A stretch of 23,809 nucleotides of DNA from Phycisphaerae bacterium (GCA_030448225.1 JAUJNJ010000092.1:1-23809); one strand, 5' to 3'. Counted from the first letter of the stretch, positions 1-8,043 are shown. Notes: generated by a model from the letters alone, not told the origin. Program-made: numbers and translations.

Positions 1-105
1 GCCCGTCCCGTTCGCCTCCGCCGCCGACACCCCCCGCCCCTGATCCGCTCGCCGCCGCCGCCGCCGCGGTCGCCCGCCCCCGCCCCCGCCGGGGCGACGC
101 CGGCC
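1..105. other. Upstream edge, no complete gene
   Basis: This extremely GC-rich leader holds no full gene. One plus-strand frame reads PVPFASAADTPRP and then TGA at 41-43, so it could be the last residues of a gene that begins before the window. That is weak evidence because chance open frames are common at this composition. The bases just before the ATG at 106 (ggggcgacgccggcc) give only a poor ribosome-binding site for the next gene. Confidence 0.25.
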
Positions 106-693
106 ATGCCGAACCGCCCCCGCCCCGCCGCCGCCGCAGTCGTCGCCCTCGCCCTGCTGCTGACGACCCTCGCCTACGCCCAGCGGTCGCCGCGCCGCCC
201 CGCCGCCGACGCGGCGCCCGCGCGGGCCGCGGCGGCCGAGGACGGCGTCAGCGTCTACTTCAGCCCCAACGGCGGCGCGCTCGCCGCCGTCGTGCGGGAG
301 ATCGGCGCCGCCAAACAGTCGATCGACGTGCAGGCGTACATGCTGACGACGAAGGAGATCGCCGGCCCGTTGAAGGCCGCCCACGACCGCCGCGTGAAGG
401 TGCGGGTCCTGATGGACGCCGACAACGCGGCGACGAGCTACAGCGCCGCGACCTACTTCGCCAACGCCGGCATGACCGTCCTGGTCGACGCCGAGCACAA
501 GGAGGCCCACGACAAGGTGATGATCCTCGACGGCCGCACGGTCGTCACCGGCAGCTTCAACTTCACCCGCGCCGCCGACGAGCAGAACGCCGAGAACCTG
601 CTGATCCTCACCGGCAAGCCGAAGCTGACCGCGGCGTACCAGGCGAACTTCGCGGCCCACCTGAAGCACGCGAAGGCGTACGAGTCGCGCTGA
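106..693 (+). CDS. Secreted phospholipase-D-family nuclease-like protein (single HKD)
   Basis: This 195-residue protein starts with a basic N-terminus and a hydrophobic stretch (about residues 9-25, ending near AYA) that looks like a signal peptide. An Ala/Pro/Arg linker follows to about residue 45, then a compact PLD fold. One complete HKD motif is visible: H135-x-K137, D142, G149-S150, then FNFT. A single HKD in a protein of this size matches the Nuc/BfiI-like branch, which dimerises to form one active site and cuts phosphodiester bonds, commonly in DNA. If the signal peptide is real it would act outside the cytoplasm. It is intact, unlike much of the window, and precedes a HEPN-domain gene by about 125 bases. 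A lipid-directed PLD activity is possible but less likely at this length. Confidence 0.85.
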   Translation: MPNRPRPAAAAVVALALLLTTLAYAQRSPRRPAADAAPARAAAAEDGVSVYFSPNGGALAAVVREIGAAKQSIDVQAYMLTTKEIAGPLKAAHDRRVKVRVLMDADNAATSYSAATYFANAGMTVLVDAEHKEAHDKVMILDGRTVVTGSFNFTRAADEQNAENLLILTGKPKLTAAYQANFAAHLKHAKAYESR

Positions 694-818
694 TGCGCAT
701 GTTCCAGCGCGGCGCTCGACGCTGCCTGCACACGTTTTGCTTTTCTTCGCAGCCACACACCTTCTTCCCCGCTAGGCCCCGAGGCGCAGCCAGATCAGTA
801 CCCGTAGGAACATCTGCA

Positions 819-2093
819 ATGCAGGAACTTCGGAGACAGTACTTCGACAAGAATAGAGATTCTGCACAACGACTGGTGAAGTCATTGGTCGCGGCGTCAG
901 ATGGTCAGGGGCTCCCGTGGTCAATCGAATCACGGCTTTGGATCGCGGCCCTGTGCGCGTGGGGACGCTTGTCGCGGTACGAGGTCGTAGCGGTAATCAT
1001 CGAAATGAAGGCGATGGGCAAGCCGTGCACGCTGGAGGAGTTCGAGCTAGGGGTATCGCAGGATCGAGTGAGATCGGACCGCGCCAAAGCTCTCTCGAGG
1101 CGAGAGTGGACGATCTTTGTCCCGTTTCCTGCGGCAATTGAACGGGGCTTCCACCTTCCAACACGGGTTGAGGTGCTGGGAGTAGCGTTCGAAATTGTCC
1201 CTTGGAACGACGTTGAGGGGATGATGCCTCGATCCGACGCTAGCCCAAGCGCATCTAGCCTCATTGCATCTCGAACACGACAAAAACTAGGGGTTCCCAC
1301 ACACGCGCTTCGGGCAATCTCAATCGCGGACGCTCACGACCGCGCGTGGCAGAATGTCCAGCCGGCGTTTGACACGCTTCGCGGGCTGATCGAGTTCGAA
1401 TTCGGACAGCACCGCTTGCATGACGGGCAGGTCGATCAGCCTACCCACCACGCGCCACATCCGCGCTGGCTTATCGCTTTCGCCCCCGGAGTCGCACCGG
1501 TCGTGGATACTTTCCGACACATACGCGCGACCACGGACGAAAGGTCGCCGACGACATCCCTGTTCATCGCCAAGGTCGCCGAGGACGCGCGGCTGCTTTC
1601 CGATAACCCAGCAGCCAGTTCCTCGAAGGCAGTCCTCGCAGACGCGATGAGGCTGTACGGGCAAGCGCGGGATGCTGATAGCGAGCAGGAAGCTCTGCTC
1701 TCCTACTGGCAGATGGCCGAGAACCTTTTGTTTCCGCTTGAGACGAAGCGATCCGGCGACACGAAGCACATCGCGAAACGGCTAGCCTTTCTTCAGCAGC
1801 CTTCTGCTGTGGATCTCATAGGCTTAGAAGATGTCTTGGCGGCGGTGGGCCAGATTCGGAACGACATCGTTCACCGCGGAACGTCCGGCACGAGCGATCT
1901 GACCACAGTGGATCTCCTGAAAGTGTGCGTTGAAAACGCCCTTCATTGGCTCCGCAACATGCTGCCGAGGCTCGCAACGCGGCAGACCATCGAAGACTTC
2001 TTCAGCCTCGGGATGCGGCACGCGAATGATCGGAAGTCGATTCGCGCAGCGCTTGTTGCGATCCGAAGTTGGGAACGAATCAAGTCGCGATAG
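819..2093 (+). CDS. Protein with C-terminal Apea-like HEPN domain
   Basis: The frame is open from 693, overlapping the stop of the nuclease gene, but the ATG at 819 is preferred. It follows GTAGGAAC, an acceptable Shine-Dalgarno sequence, and the residues upstream look non-coding. The product is then 424 residues. I do not recognise residues 1 to about 230. The C-terminal part is largely alpha-helical and contains SYWQMAENLLF and, at about R347 to H352, QIRNDIVHRG. The R-x4-H motif and the helix around it match Apea-like HEPN domains, a fold common in toxin and abortive-infection RNases. Codon usage is less extreme in GC than the neighbouring genes, which suggests separate acquisition. It probably belongs to a defence island, but no antitoxin or partner is evident. 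RNase activity is inferred from the motif only. Confidence 0.7.
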   Translation: MQELRRQYFDKNRDSAQRLVKSLVAASDGQGLPWSIESRLWIAALCAWGRLSRYEVVAVIIEMKAMGKPCTLEEFELGVSQDRVRSDRAKALSRREWTIFVPFPAAIERGFHLPTRVEVLGVAFEIVPWNDVEGMMPRSDASPSASSLIASRTRQKLGVPTHALRAISIADAHDRAWQNVQPAFDTLRGLIEFEFGQHRLHDGQVDQPTHHAPHPRWLIAFAPGVAPVVDTFRHIRATTDERSPTTSLFIAKVAEDARLLSDNPAASSSKAVLADAMRLYGQARDADSEQEALLSYWQMAENLLFPLETKRSGDTKHIAKRLAFLQQPSAVDLIGLEDVLAAVGQIRNDIVHRGTSGTSDLTTVDLLKVCVENALHWLRNMLPRLATRQTIEDFFSLGMRHANDRKSIRAALVAIRSWERIKSR

Positions 2094-2149
2094 AGATAAA
2101 AGCGCACCCCGCTCGAAGGCGATTTCGCGCCTACGGCGTCGCTTCGCCA

Positions 2150-2665
2150 TCACGTCGCCTTCGTCCCCCCCACCGCGTTCTGTTCCTCGATCGTGTCGAT
2201 CCCCTGCGCCCCGCGCGGCAGGTCGCGGTTGGCCACGTGGCGCCAGCCGACCTCGACGCCGGTCCGCTCCTTGATCCACTTCGCCGCGCGGACGCACTTG
2301 AGGATGAACTTCGCGTTGTCCGCGACTGTCTCGCGGAGGATGTCGTCGAAGTTCTCGCCGTTCTTCGCCGCGACGCCCCGCGGGGTCGGCCTTGGCGTCG
2401 ACCTCCGGCTGGATGTACGGCCAGCTCTGGGGCGTCCACTTGTGGCCGAAGACGTCCAGGCCCGACAGCCGCGACGCGTGCCGCGCCGCGGCCGCTCTCG
2501 AGGAAGTCGCGGACCTTCCAGCGGTAGACCGGCACGTTGAACTGGCCGATCCGCCGCAGCTGGTTCCGCCGGAACCCCTGCCGGGCCGCGTCGACCGCGC
2601 CGCGCCAGCCGGAGAAGTTCGTCTCGCCCGCGTCCTGCAGGATCAGGATCAGCGGCGGGGCAATT
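2150..2665 (-). pseudogene. 3' fragment of a lambda-type phage portal gene
   Basis: Three minus-strand frames must be joined. In order they give ETNFSGWRGAVDAARQGF, then RRIGQFNVPVYRWKVRDFLE, then VFGHKWTPQSWPYIQPEVDA, then KNGENFDDILRETVADNAK, and the frame ends in GGTKAT and a stop at 2150. The order ETNFS, PVYRWK, W-x-P-x-SWP-x-I-x-P-E-x-D-A, a helix and a short tail is typical of the C-terminal third of lambda GpB-type portals. Nothing resembling the rest of a portal lies beyond about 2665, so it is truncated as well as frameshifted. It belongs to a different portal lineage from the T4-type portal at 8.0-9.9 kb, so at least two phages have left traces here. Confidence 0.65.
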
Positions 2666-3012
2666 CTGCAGCGCAGTTCGCACGCCTTCGCGTCTTTTTT
2701 TGGATTGAAGGAAAATCCCCGAACGGCTCCCAGGACTGTTTCATGCGGCGGGCGCAGACACCGCGCCCCGTGCTCCTGCGAATAGCTTCACCGACGGTTC
2801 GCCCGCAACATCGCTGCACTACTTTCCGAAGCAATTCTGCGGGGGAATCGCGCCACCTTGCCCCATCGGATCCACAATGGCTTGGGAAAAATCACCTTGG
2901 AACCACAAAATACGGGCCCACCCTTGATCGCAGTAAATTGCGCGCGTACGGTGGACATTAGGGTCGGAGACGTCGTTAAATACTTGCGGAGCTCGCTCCG
3001 GCGGGGAGGGCC
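2666..3012. promoter_or_regulatory. Intergenic region with likely promoter of the MBL/E2-E1-JAB operon
   Basis: No convincing gene is seen on either strand. The stretch is noticeably less GC-rich, with a run of seven T at about 2695-2701 and A/T-rich tracts near 2887-2940. The only plausible promoter-like sequence is around 2922-2945, where TTGATC is followed by an AAATTG tract. A strong purine ribosome site (GCGGGGAGGG) lies directly before the GTG at 3013. The promoter assignment is a guess from composition and position. Confidence 0.35.
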
Positions 3013-3681
3013 GTGACCGACAAGTTTGAGATCTACGATGTCATTGGCGTGGTAGTGCCGGGCGTGCTCCTCGCGTGCGTTCTCCCGCTCTTCTTCCCGA
3101 GCATCGTTCCGCTCGTTGGAAGCGTCACGTTCCCTGACACATTCGCCGTGATCGCCCTCACCGCACTTGCCGTTCTAGCCGGGCACGCGGTCCAAGCGGT
3201 TGCCAGCGTCTTCGAAAGGCCCATGTATTGGAGTTGGGGTGGGCGCCCATCGGACCGGGTGTTTACCAACGGTCTTGGGGATCGTTACCTTCCGCTTGAT
3301 ACTGCTAAGCGCATCAGGGGAAAGCTCCTGAACATTTGTCCGGACGCCAGCGACCGCTCTCTTTTCCTGTACGCGATGCAGCGGGCCGAATGCGGCGGCG
3401 GTCGGACGGCTCGCTTCAATGCGCTGTTCGCGTACCACCGCGCCATCCTCGTCCTCACGGCCGTCGTAATCGCGCTCTTCCTCGGGTCGTTCGTCGGCGG
3501 CCTTGCATCCACCCTCGGCTGGAAACGGAATGCGGTCATTCTGTTGTCGCTCGCGCTGTTCCTCCTGCTCGCCTGGTACCGGGCCAAGCAGCGGGGCTTC
3601 TACTACGTCCGAGAGGTGCTCCTGAAGGCGGAGCACGACCTTGACGCGCAAAAGAAGAAGGCCGCGGACGACCCGAGTTAA
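3013..3681 (+). CDS. Four-helix membrane protein, first gene of the operon
   Basis: This 222-residue protein starts at GTG, 2-3 bases after GGGGAGGG. Hydrophobic segments lie at about residues 10-32 (DVIGVVVPGVLLACVLPLFF), 43-63, 144-167 and 173-190. A polar domain of about 75 residues (70-143) separates the two helical pairs, and the tail is a charged helix (LLKAEHDLDAQKKK) near 200-217. The topology is thus two hairpins with one large loop. I do not recognise a named family. The gene ends 28 bases before the MBL gene and all three genes run the same way, so co-transcription is likely. In analogous CBASS and ubiquitin-like defence operons a small membrane protein is often the toxic effector. 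That role, rather than a sensor or anchor for the MBL protein, is an inference. Confidence 0.7.
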   Translation: MTDKFEIYDVIGVVVPGVLLACVLPLFFPSIVPLVGSVTFPDTFAVIALTALAVLAGHAVQAVASVFERPMYWSWGGRPSDRVFTNGLGDRYLPLDTAKRIRGKLLNICPDASDRSLFLYAMQRAECGGGRTARFNALFAYHRAILVLTAVVIALFLGSFVGGLASTLGWKRNAVILLSLALFLLLAWYRAKQRGFYYVREVLLKAEHDLDAQKKKAADDPS

Positions 3682-3709
3682 CCGCCTTTGCGCTAAAAGG
3701 GGACCGTAT

Positions 3710-4762
3710 ATGGCCAAGAACACTGTCGCACGGCAAGTCCTGTTTCCGACCGACCCGAACGTTCTGTGCCGGGTGGCGTTTCTCTACGTGGGCCAAGGGG
3801 CCTCGGCGCTCGTCTTCATGAAGGCGCCGGTCGGATACAAGATCTTGGTCGTGGACATCAACCTCGACCGCAAGCGCGGCGGGATCGACGTCCCGAGACT
3901 GATGAAGGACCTGCTGGACGAGGGGGAGGAGGTCGAGGCGTTCGTCAACACTCACCCGCACAGCGACCACCTCTGTGGCGTTACCGAGCTGGACGAGGCC
4001 GTCACGATTGCGAACGTCTGGCATTCCAAGCACATCCCAGGCAAAGACGACTGCCCCAAGTATGAGGAACTGCAGAAGCTCATCAAGAAGGTGAAGAAGA
4101 ACGGCGGTGAGGAGCGCGTTCTGCTCGGCAGTAACGATGCGGAGCCGATGGGGCTGGCAGAATTCCACATCCTCTCGCCGGCGAAATACGTCATTGACGA
4201 CGTGAATGGCGAGACGCCAGAGCGCCGGCGTGCCCGCATCCACGAGCGGTGCGGGGTCATCAAGTTCGGCAAGGAGCCGAACTGGGTCATCATCGTCGGC
4301 GACGCCGACAAGTGCGCGTTCAAGGATCACATCACGCAGTATCACAAGGAAAACCTGCCGTCGCGCGTGCTGGCAGCCTCGCATCACGGCTCTCGCACGT
4401 TCTTCGTGGAGAACGAGGGGGACGAGCCCTACAAGGACGCGCTGGAAAAGATCGACCCGGAGTACGTGGTCGTCTCCGCCCCGGAGGACAGCCCGCACGG
4501 TCACCCGCACAAGGACGCGATGAAGCTCTACGAGGAGCACTGCGGTCAGGACAACGTGCTGAACATGGGCGATGGCAGCCAGAACTACAGCTACATCACC
4601 GACGTGTACGAGAACGGCTACAGCGGGGTCGCCGACGATCAGGGGGAGCTGGCGCAGACGTACGGGTTCACCGACGACGAGGACGCCGCCAAGGCGTCGA
4701 TCGTCGTTCCGGCCGTGTACGCGCGGACCCGCGTTGACGACCGGTCAATGGGGAGCCGATAG
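3710..4762 (+). CDS. ComEC-like metallo-beta-lactamase-fold protein
   Basis: The frame is open from 3641, but the ATG at 3710 is chosen because AAAAGGGGACC precedes it and earlier codons overlap the previous gene and are strongly basic. The product is 350 residues. MBL metal ligands are clear: THPHSDH (H82, H84, D86, H87), an aspartate in GDAD (D198), the ASHHGS signature (225-228) and SPHGHPH near 261-267. The SHHGS form is typical of the ComEC/Rec2-type branch, which includes DNA-degrading enzymes. There is no transmembrane ComEC part, so it would be soluble. After about residue 290 comes an acidic tail ending VDDRSMGSR that may be flexible. The stop is two bases before the E2-E1-JAB start, implying translational coupling. 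It could be a nuclease or phosphodiesterase effector, or the target of the conjugation machinery; the sequence does not decide. Confidence 0.85.
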   Translation: MAKNTVARQVLFPTDPNVLCRVAFLYVGQGASALVFMKAPVGYKILVVDINLDRKRGGIDVPRLMKDLLDEGEEVEAFVNTHPHSDHLCGVTELDEAVTIANVWHSKHIPGKDDCPKYEELQKLIKKVKKNGGEERVLLGSNDAEPMGLAEFHILSPAKYVIDDVNGETPERRRARIHERCGVIKFGKEPNWVIIVGDADKCAFKDHITQYHKENLPSRVLAASHHGSRTFFVENEGDEPYKDALEKIDPEYVVVSAPEDSPHGHPHKDAMKLYEEHCGQDNVLNMGDGSQNYSYITDVYENGYSGVADDQGELAQTYGFTDDEDAAKASIVVPAVYARTRVDDRSMGSR

Positions 4763-4764
4763 CC

Positions 4765-7165
4765 ATGCCCTCCTGGGTCGCGCTCCACCCTCAGTGGTTC
4801 GTGCGTGAGCTGGACCTGCTGCGCCGCCACTATCCGCAGTTCCGGGTTGACGAGCGTCGCCTCGACAGTGGCGAGCTGGTTCTCTGGGGCAAGTTGAAGG
4901 TCCGCCCGCCCGGGGGAACGAAGTCTCACCCGGTGGTCGTCCTGTACCCGGAGGCGACGCCGTTCGAACACCCCGTTGTATTTGCCGTCGAGAAGCTCCC
5001 GGACCTCGACGCGGAGACGCTGGCGTCGTACCAGAAGAAGTTCTTCGACCGCCGCCACCAGATGCCGTCTGGAAACCTCTGCCTGTTCCAGCGGGAGACG
5101 CGGTCGCGGGACGGCGGTGACCTGATCGACATCGTGCAGGTTCTGCGTCGGGCCGAACAGTGGTTCCTGGGCGTGCACACCGGCCGCTGGCCGCCGGACA
5201 CCGCCGACAGCGAGTTGGAGGCCCACTTCCCCTTCGCGTCCAATGTCCTGCTGGCCGAGCGGTTCTTTGAGGACGACGTGCGCGGGCATGGCCGCTTCTA
5301 CGCGGTCCCCGACTTCCGCCGCCTCGCCGACGCGTCACCCGACTACAAGAACGCGTACCCGCTGATCGTCACGGCGATGACCGAGGAGAGCGGCATCGTC
5401 AAAATTCTGGACGCCCGCGACGAGCTTGCCCACCTCTACCCTTGGATCCGGAACGCCGAGTGGGACCCGAACCGCATGTCGGCGGTTCAGGATCGGAACG
5501 CCGCGGAAACCGAACCCGAGCGAAAGCAGTCATCCGACGACCTGCGCGAGCAGGGCTACTGGTGGACTCTGCCTGCGGAACCCGGGCCGTTTCGAGACGG
5601 TGCGGGCTTGTTGGCGGCGCTGCAACCCGTCGCGCCGGACGGTGACCCATGGGCGGTGATCCAGCGAACGCTCCGCGGCGATCTCGGGACAGCCGAACGT
5701 CACTTCGTCGCGCTCCAGTACCCCGCCCGCGGTGGCGGAATCGAATGGCTCTTCCTCCAGTTTCCCGGCAAGTCGCAGCGCGCGGGCGGCGGATTCCTCC
5801 TCAGCACGGACGCTCGCGGAGACTTCGAGAAGCTGCCCGCGGCTTGCTACCGCGTGCATTCCATGCGACGGCGCGACCTGTGGCGGCGGAATGAAACGGT
5901 TCTTGACGAGTCCATCAAGCGGAAGACGGTCACGCTCATCGGGCTCGGCGCCCTCGGTTCCCGCGTCGCCGAACTTCTCGCTCAAGCCGGCGTGGGCCGG
6001 TTCAAGCTCATGGATCTCGACAGGCTCCAGCCGGTCAACGTGGCGCGGCACATCGGCGGGATCTCGGACTTCGGAGCCGCGAAGGTCCGCGTGGTGATGT
6101 CGCGCCTGCTGAACATCAACCCGAGGCTGCAGTTCAACACGAAGACCGCCGGCTGCGTGTCCGCGAACGCATCACTCGACCGGCTTAACGCCTACATCGA
6201 TGACTCGGATCTCGTCATCACGACGACGGCGGATGAAGGGGTAGATTCCGTCATCAATCAGGCGGCGGTCCTTCTTCGAACGCCCGTGCTCTACGGCCGT
6301 TCCCTGCGGCGATCTAGCGTCGGGCGAGTGTTCCTTGTCCGGCCGGGCACGGACGCCTGCAAGGCCTGCCTCGCCGAGTACGCGCTCGCCGGCCGCGGAG
6401 GCAAGCCGGTGCCCCCGGACTGGATCGACGTGCCCGAGTCGCCGGACGACGTGCTTCTGCACGAGTGCGGTCGCGCGGTGATCGCTGGAAGCGCCGCGGA
6501 CCTGTCCTTCATCTCCACCCTCATCGCGTCCGTCGCCATCGACTTTCTACAGGGCAAGGCGAGGACCGTGAACCACTGGCTTTGGTCGCGGACCGCAGTC
6601 CCTGACCTCGACCGACGCCTCGTTGCCGACCTTTCTACATTCAGCGGCACTATGGGTCCGTCGCCGACCTGCATAGTTTGCCGCGAGCCGCCCATTACCG
6701 GCGTCCTGATCGCCGACGATCTTCGAGACTCGATCGTTGCCGAGGCCTCGTCTTCCCCTGAGGCTGAAACGGGGGGAGTACTCGTGGGGTACATTGACGC
6801 TGATCGAAGGGCGGTCGTGACCCGAGTCATCGGCCCAGGGCCAAATGCGGTGAAGTCTGCCAGGCGCTTCAACCGCGACGTCGAGTACGTCCAGGCGGAG
6901 CTAGACCGGGCCGCGAAAGATCTAGGGCATCGCGCGTACGTCGGCGAGTGGCATTCGCACTTGGAACCCGCACCTGAGCCGAGCCCGACCGACATTCGTT
7001 CGCTCTGCGGCATCGCGACGAGCGCACAACTACCTGACGTCCACGCCCGTGATGCTCATCGCCGGCTTCGCCCCCGACCCCGGCAAAGTCGTCACCATCC
7101 GCTCGTGGGTGTTCGTCGCTGGCGGCCGGTTCTACCGCCTCCCAGATGTGCTCGAGGCCGCCTAG
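4765..7165 (+). CDS. E2-E1-JAB fusion: ubiquitin-like conjugation and deconjugation protein
   Basis: Residues 1 to about 200 look like an E2/UBC-type fold, with the likely thioester cysteine C106 in SGNLCLFQ. Residues about 205-375 are an unassigned linker. Residues about 385-620 are an E1/ThiF Rossmann domain: GLGALG at 393-398, D417/D419 and R428 in the nucleotide loop, K440, zinc-type pairs C532/C535 and C636/C639, and HEC568G as a candidate catalytic cysteine. From about 645 there is a JAB/JAMM domain with E668, H730-S-H732, S740 and D743, the full metalloprotease signature. A frameshift near 7022-7030, just after IATSA, breaks the raw frame. The next frame continues with NYLTSTPVMLIAGF and ends VLEAA at TAG 7165, giving about 800 residues. 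Related domains occur separately as Cap2 and Cap3 in type II CBASS. No ubiquitin-like gene or CD-NTase is seen beside it. Confidence 0.85.
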
Positions 7166-7229
7166 AACTCCCGATCGTCGCGTGGCTCTCGGTTAACGCC
7201 CTGCAAAGTAGGTTGAGGCATGTACAGGG

Positions 7230-7391
7230 CCCCGCCTGCATCCACTCAGCGATGAGGCGGTCGTACTTCTCTTTGCTCTCGGGTGAGTGCGGGGCACCCA
7301 AATAGACCATGTCGCCGTTGAGGCGGACATACGCCAAGTTGCGTGCGGTGTGGATGCAGTAGGACGGGACGCGGGGCGTCTCAACCGGCAT
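7230..7391 (-). pseudogene. Truncated integrase (tyrosine recombinase) N-terminus
   Basis: Starting at an ATG at 7391 with GAGAGG seven bases upstream, the minus strand reads MPVETPRVPSYCIHTARNLA, then YVRLNGDMVYLGAPHSPESK, then EKYDRLIAEWMQAG. I recognise this as the first about 54 residues of phage-type integrases common in planctomycetes, in which Y-x-H-x(3-4)-G/N-x-A-x-V-R and YLG-x(3)-SPES-x-EKY-x-RLIAEW are conserved. After about 7230 the similarity stops and the frame only runs antisense through the end of the JAB gene, so the core-binding and catalytic domains are missing. The gene is cut where the E2-E1-JAB operon ends, which marks an element boundary. Identification rests on recalled family consensus. 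Confidence 0.6.
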
Positions 7392-7407
7392 GGCAGTGCC
7401 TCTCGAA

Positions 7408-7429
7408 TGAGCGCTCAATGTACGGTACA
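7408..7429. promoter_or_regulatory. Two adjacent palindromes upstream of the integrase relic
   Basis: TGAGCGCTCA (7408-7417) is a perfect 10-base palindrome. TGTACGGTACA (7419-7429) is a perfect 5-base inverted repeat about one central base. They lie 17-38 bases upstream of the integrase ATG on the minus strand, where an operator or recombinase-accessory site would be expected. Both patterns are directly visible; the function is inferred. Confidence 0.45.
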
Positions 7430-7508
7430 CACTTGCTCTCACTTGCGAGCCGCACTGCCGGCCACCGGCAGGTAACGCAAATCCGCGTTCGGCAACGACT
7501 TTCTGAAA

Positions 7509-7550
7509 TGGGCCCGAGTAGATTCGAATTACCGACCTCCTCCTTATCAG
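7509..7550 (-). repeat. 3' half of a tRNA-Ile(GAT)-like sequence, probable attachment site
   Basis: On the minus strand 7550 to 7509 reads as the anticodon loop CTGATAA (anticodon GAT), the variable region with AGGTCGG, a T-arm with TTCGAAT, the acceptor strand CGGGCCC and discriminator A. This matches the 3' half of bacterial tRNA-Ile(GAT). The 5' half is missing: no GGGCCCG or D-arm precedes it. The usually invariant G53-C61 pair is A-C here, and the 3' strand of the anticodon stem has no good partner, so it is not a working tRNA. Many integrative elements carry a tRNA 3' half as their att core. The integrase relic 118 bases away supports reading this as an attL/attR or attP remnant. No second copy was found in the window. 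Confidence 0.7.
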
Positions 7551-7562
7551 ACACGCCGCGCT

Positions 7563-7697
7563 TACGATGCCAAATTCCGCAGCCTTTACCTGGAGCCGTA
7601 CGACCACGAGTGGGCGAAGTCCGATCGGGACTTCAGCTTGATCGGGCGGCTCGACGAAGGCTTTGCGCTCTCCCGGCGGTCCGGCGGTGCAGCATAA
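7563..7697 (+). pseudogene. Gene tail at the att-like junction
   Basis: An open frame without its own start encodes YDAKFRSLYLEPYDHEWAKS and DRDFSLIGRLDEGFALSRRS, then GGAA and TAA at 7695-7697. Residue content is protein-like and unlike the surrounding low-complexity shadow frames, so it is probably the 3' end of a real gene cut off at its 5' side. The cut falls within about 12 bases of where the tRNA-like similarity ends, as expected for recombination at that site. I do not recognise the family. Confidence 0.4.
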
Positions 7698-8043
7698 CCC
7701 GCGACCATGAATCCCTCCCCCGGTCAACTGTGATCTCCGCCCGTGCGAGAGCCGCGAGCCGCCCGCGGCCGGGCTCGTCGTCTCTCTCACTGCCGGACGC
7801 ATCTCTCCCGCCGACCGGTCCGGAGTTTCACGAGCCGCGTCACCGGCGTGGCGTGCGTGCTTCAACCGACCATCCGAGGTCACGTCCTGCCGCCCGTCGG
7901 CGGGCGGCGTCACGGACGGCCTCATTCACCCGTGCGGTGGGACGCCTCATTCGCTGGATCGCGGTCACCCGTCCGCGTAGCGGCGTCGGGTGGTAGCCAA
8001 CGGGTTGCTGGTGGTGCTGGTGCTTCATCCGCGGCGATCGTCC
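7698..8043 (-). other. Degenerate stretch downstream of the portal, one small ORF
   Basis: Just after the portal stop, an ATG at 8028 with GAGGA upstream opens a minus-strand frame: MKHQHHQQPVGYHPTPLRGR, then VTAIQRMRRPTARVNEAVRD. It runs to 7840 in one frame, 62 residues. Phages of this type would be expected to have a prohead protease or scaffold gene here, but I see no motif for either. Sequence from 7698 to 7840 shows no coherent gene. The structural gene cluster therefore appears to stop here, about 150 bases from the att-like scar. Confidence 0.3.

Noticed and set aside
693..818. Use of the ATG at 693 as start of the HEPN gene
   Set aside because: The first 42 codons overlap the previous stop and look non-coding; the ATG at 819 has a better ribosome-binding site.
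3641..3709. N-terminal extension of the MBL protein
   Set aside because: It overlaps the membrane-protein gene and is strongly basic low-complexity; the ATG at 3710 follows AGGGGAC.
3536..4540. A 334-codon minus-strand open frame across the MBL gene
   Set aside because: The plus strand carries the MBL motifs and a good ribosome site; the antisense frame has no start context or motif.
3013..7165. Complete type II CBASS operon
   Set aside because: E1, E2 and JAB activities are present, but no CD-NTase (GS-x-A-x-G-T-x-x-x-x-x-D type) or recognised CBASS effector is visible in the window.
7509..7550. A functional tRNA gene
   Set aside because: No 5' acceptor strand or D-arm is present, the anticodon stem does not pair and G53-C61 is lost, so it is only a 3' half.
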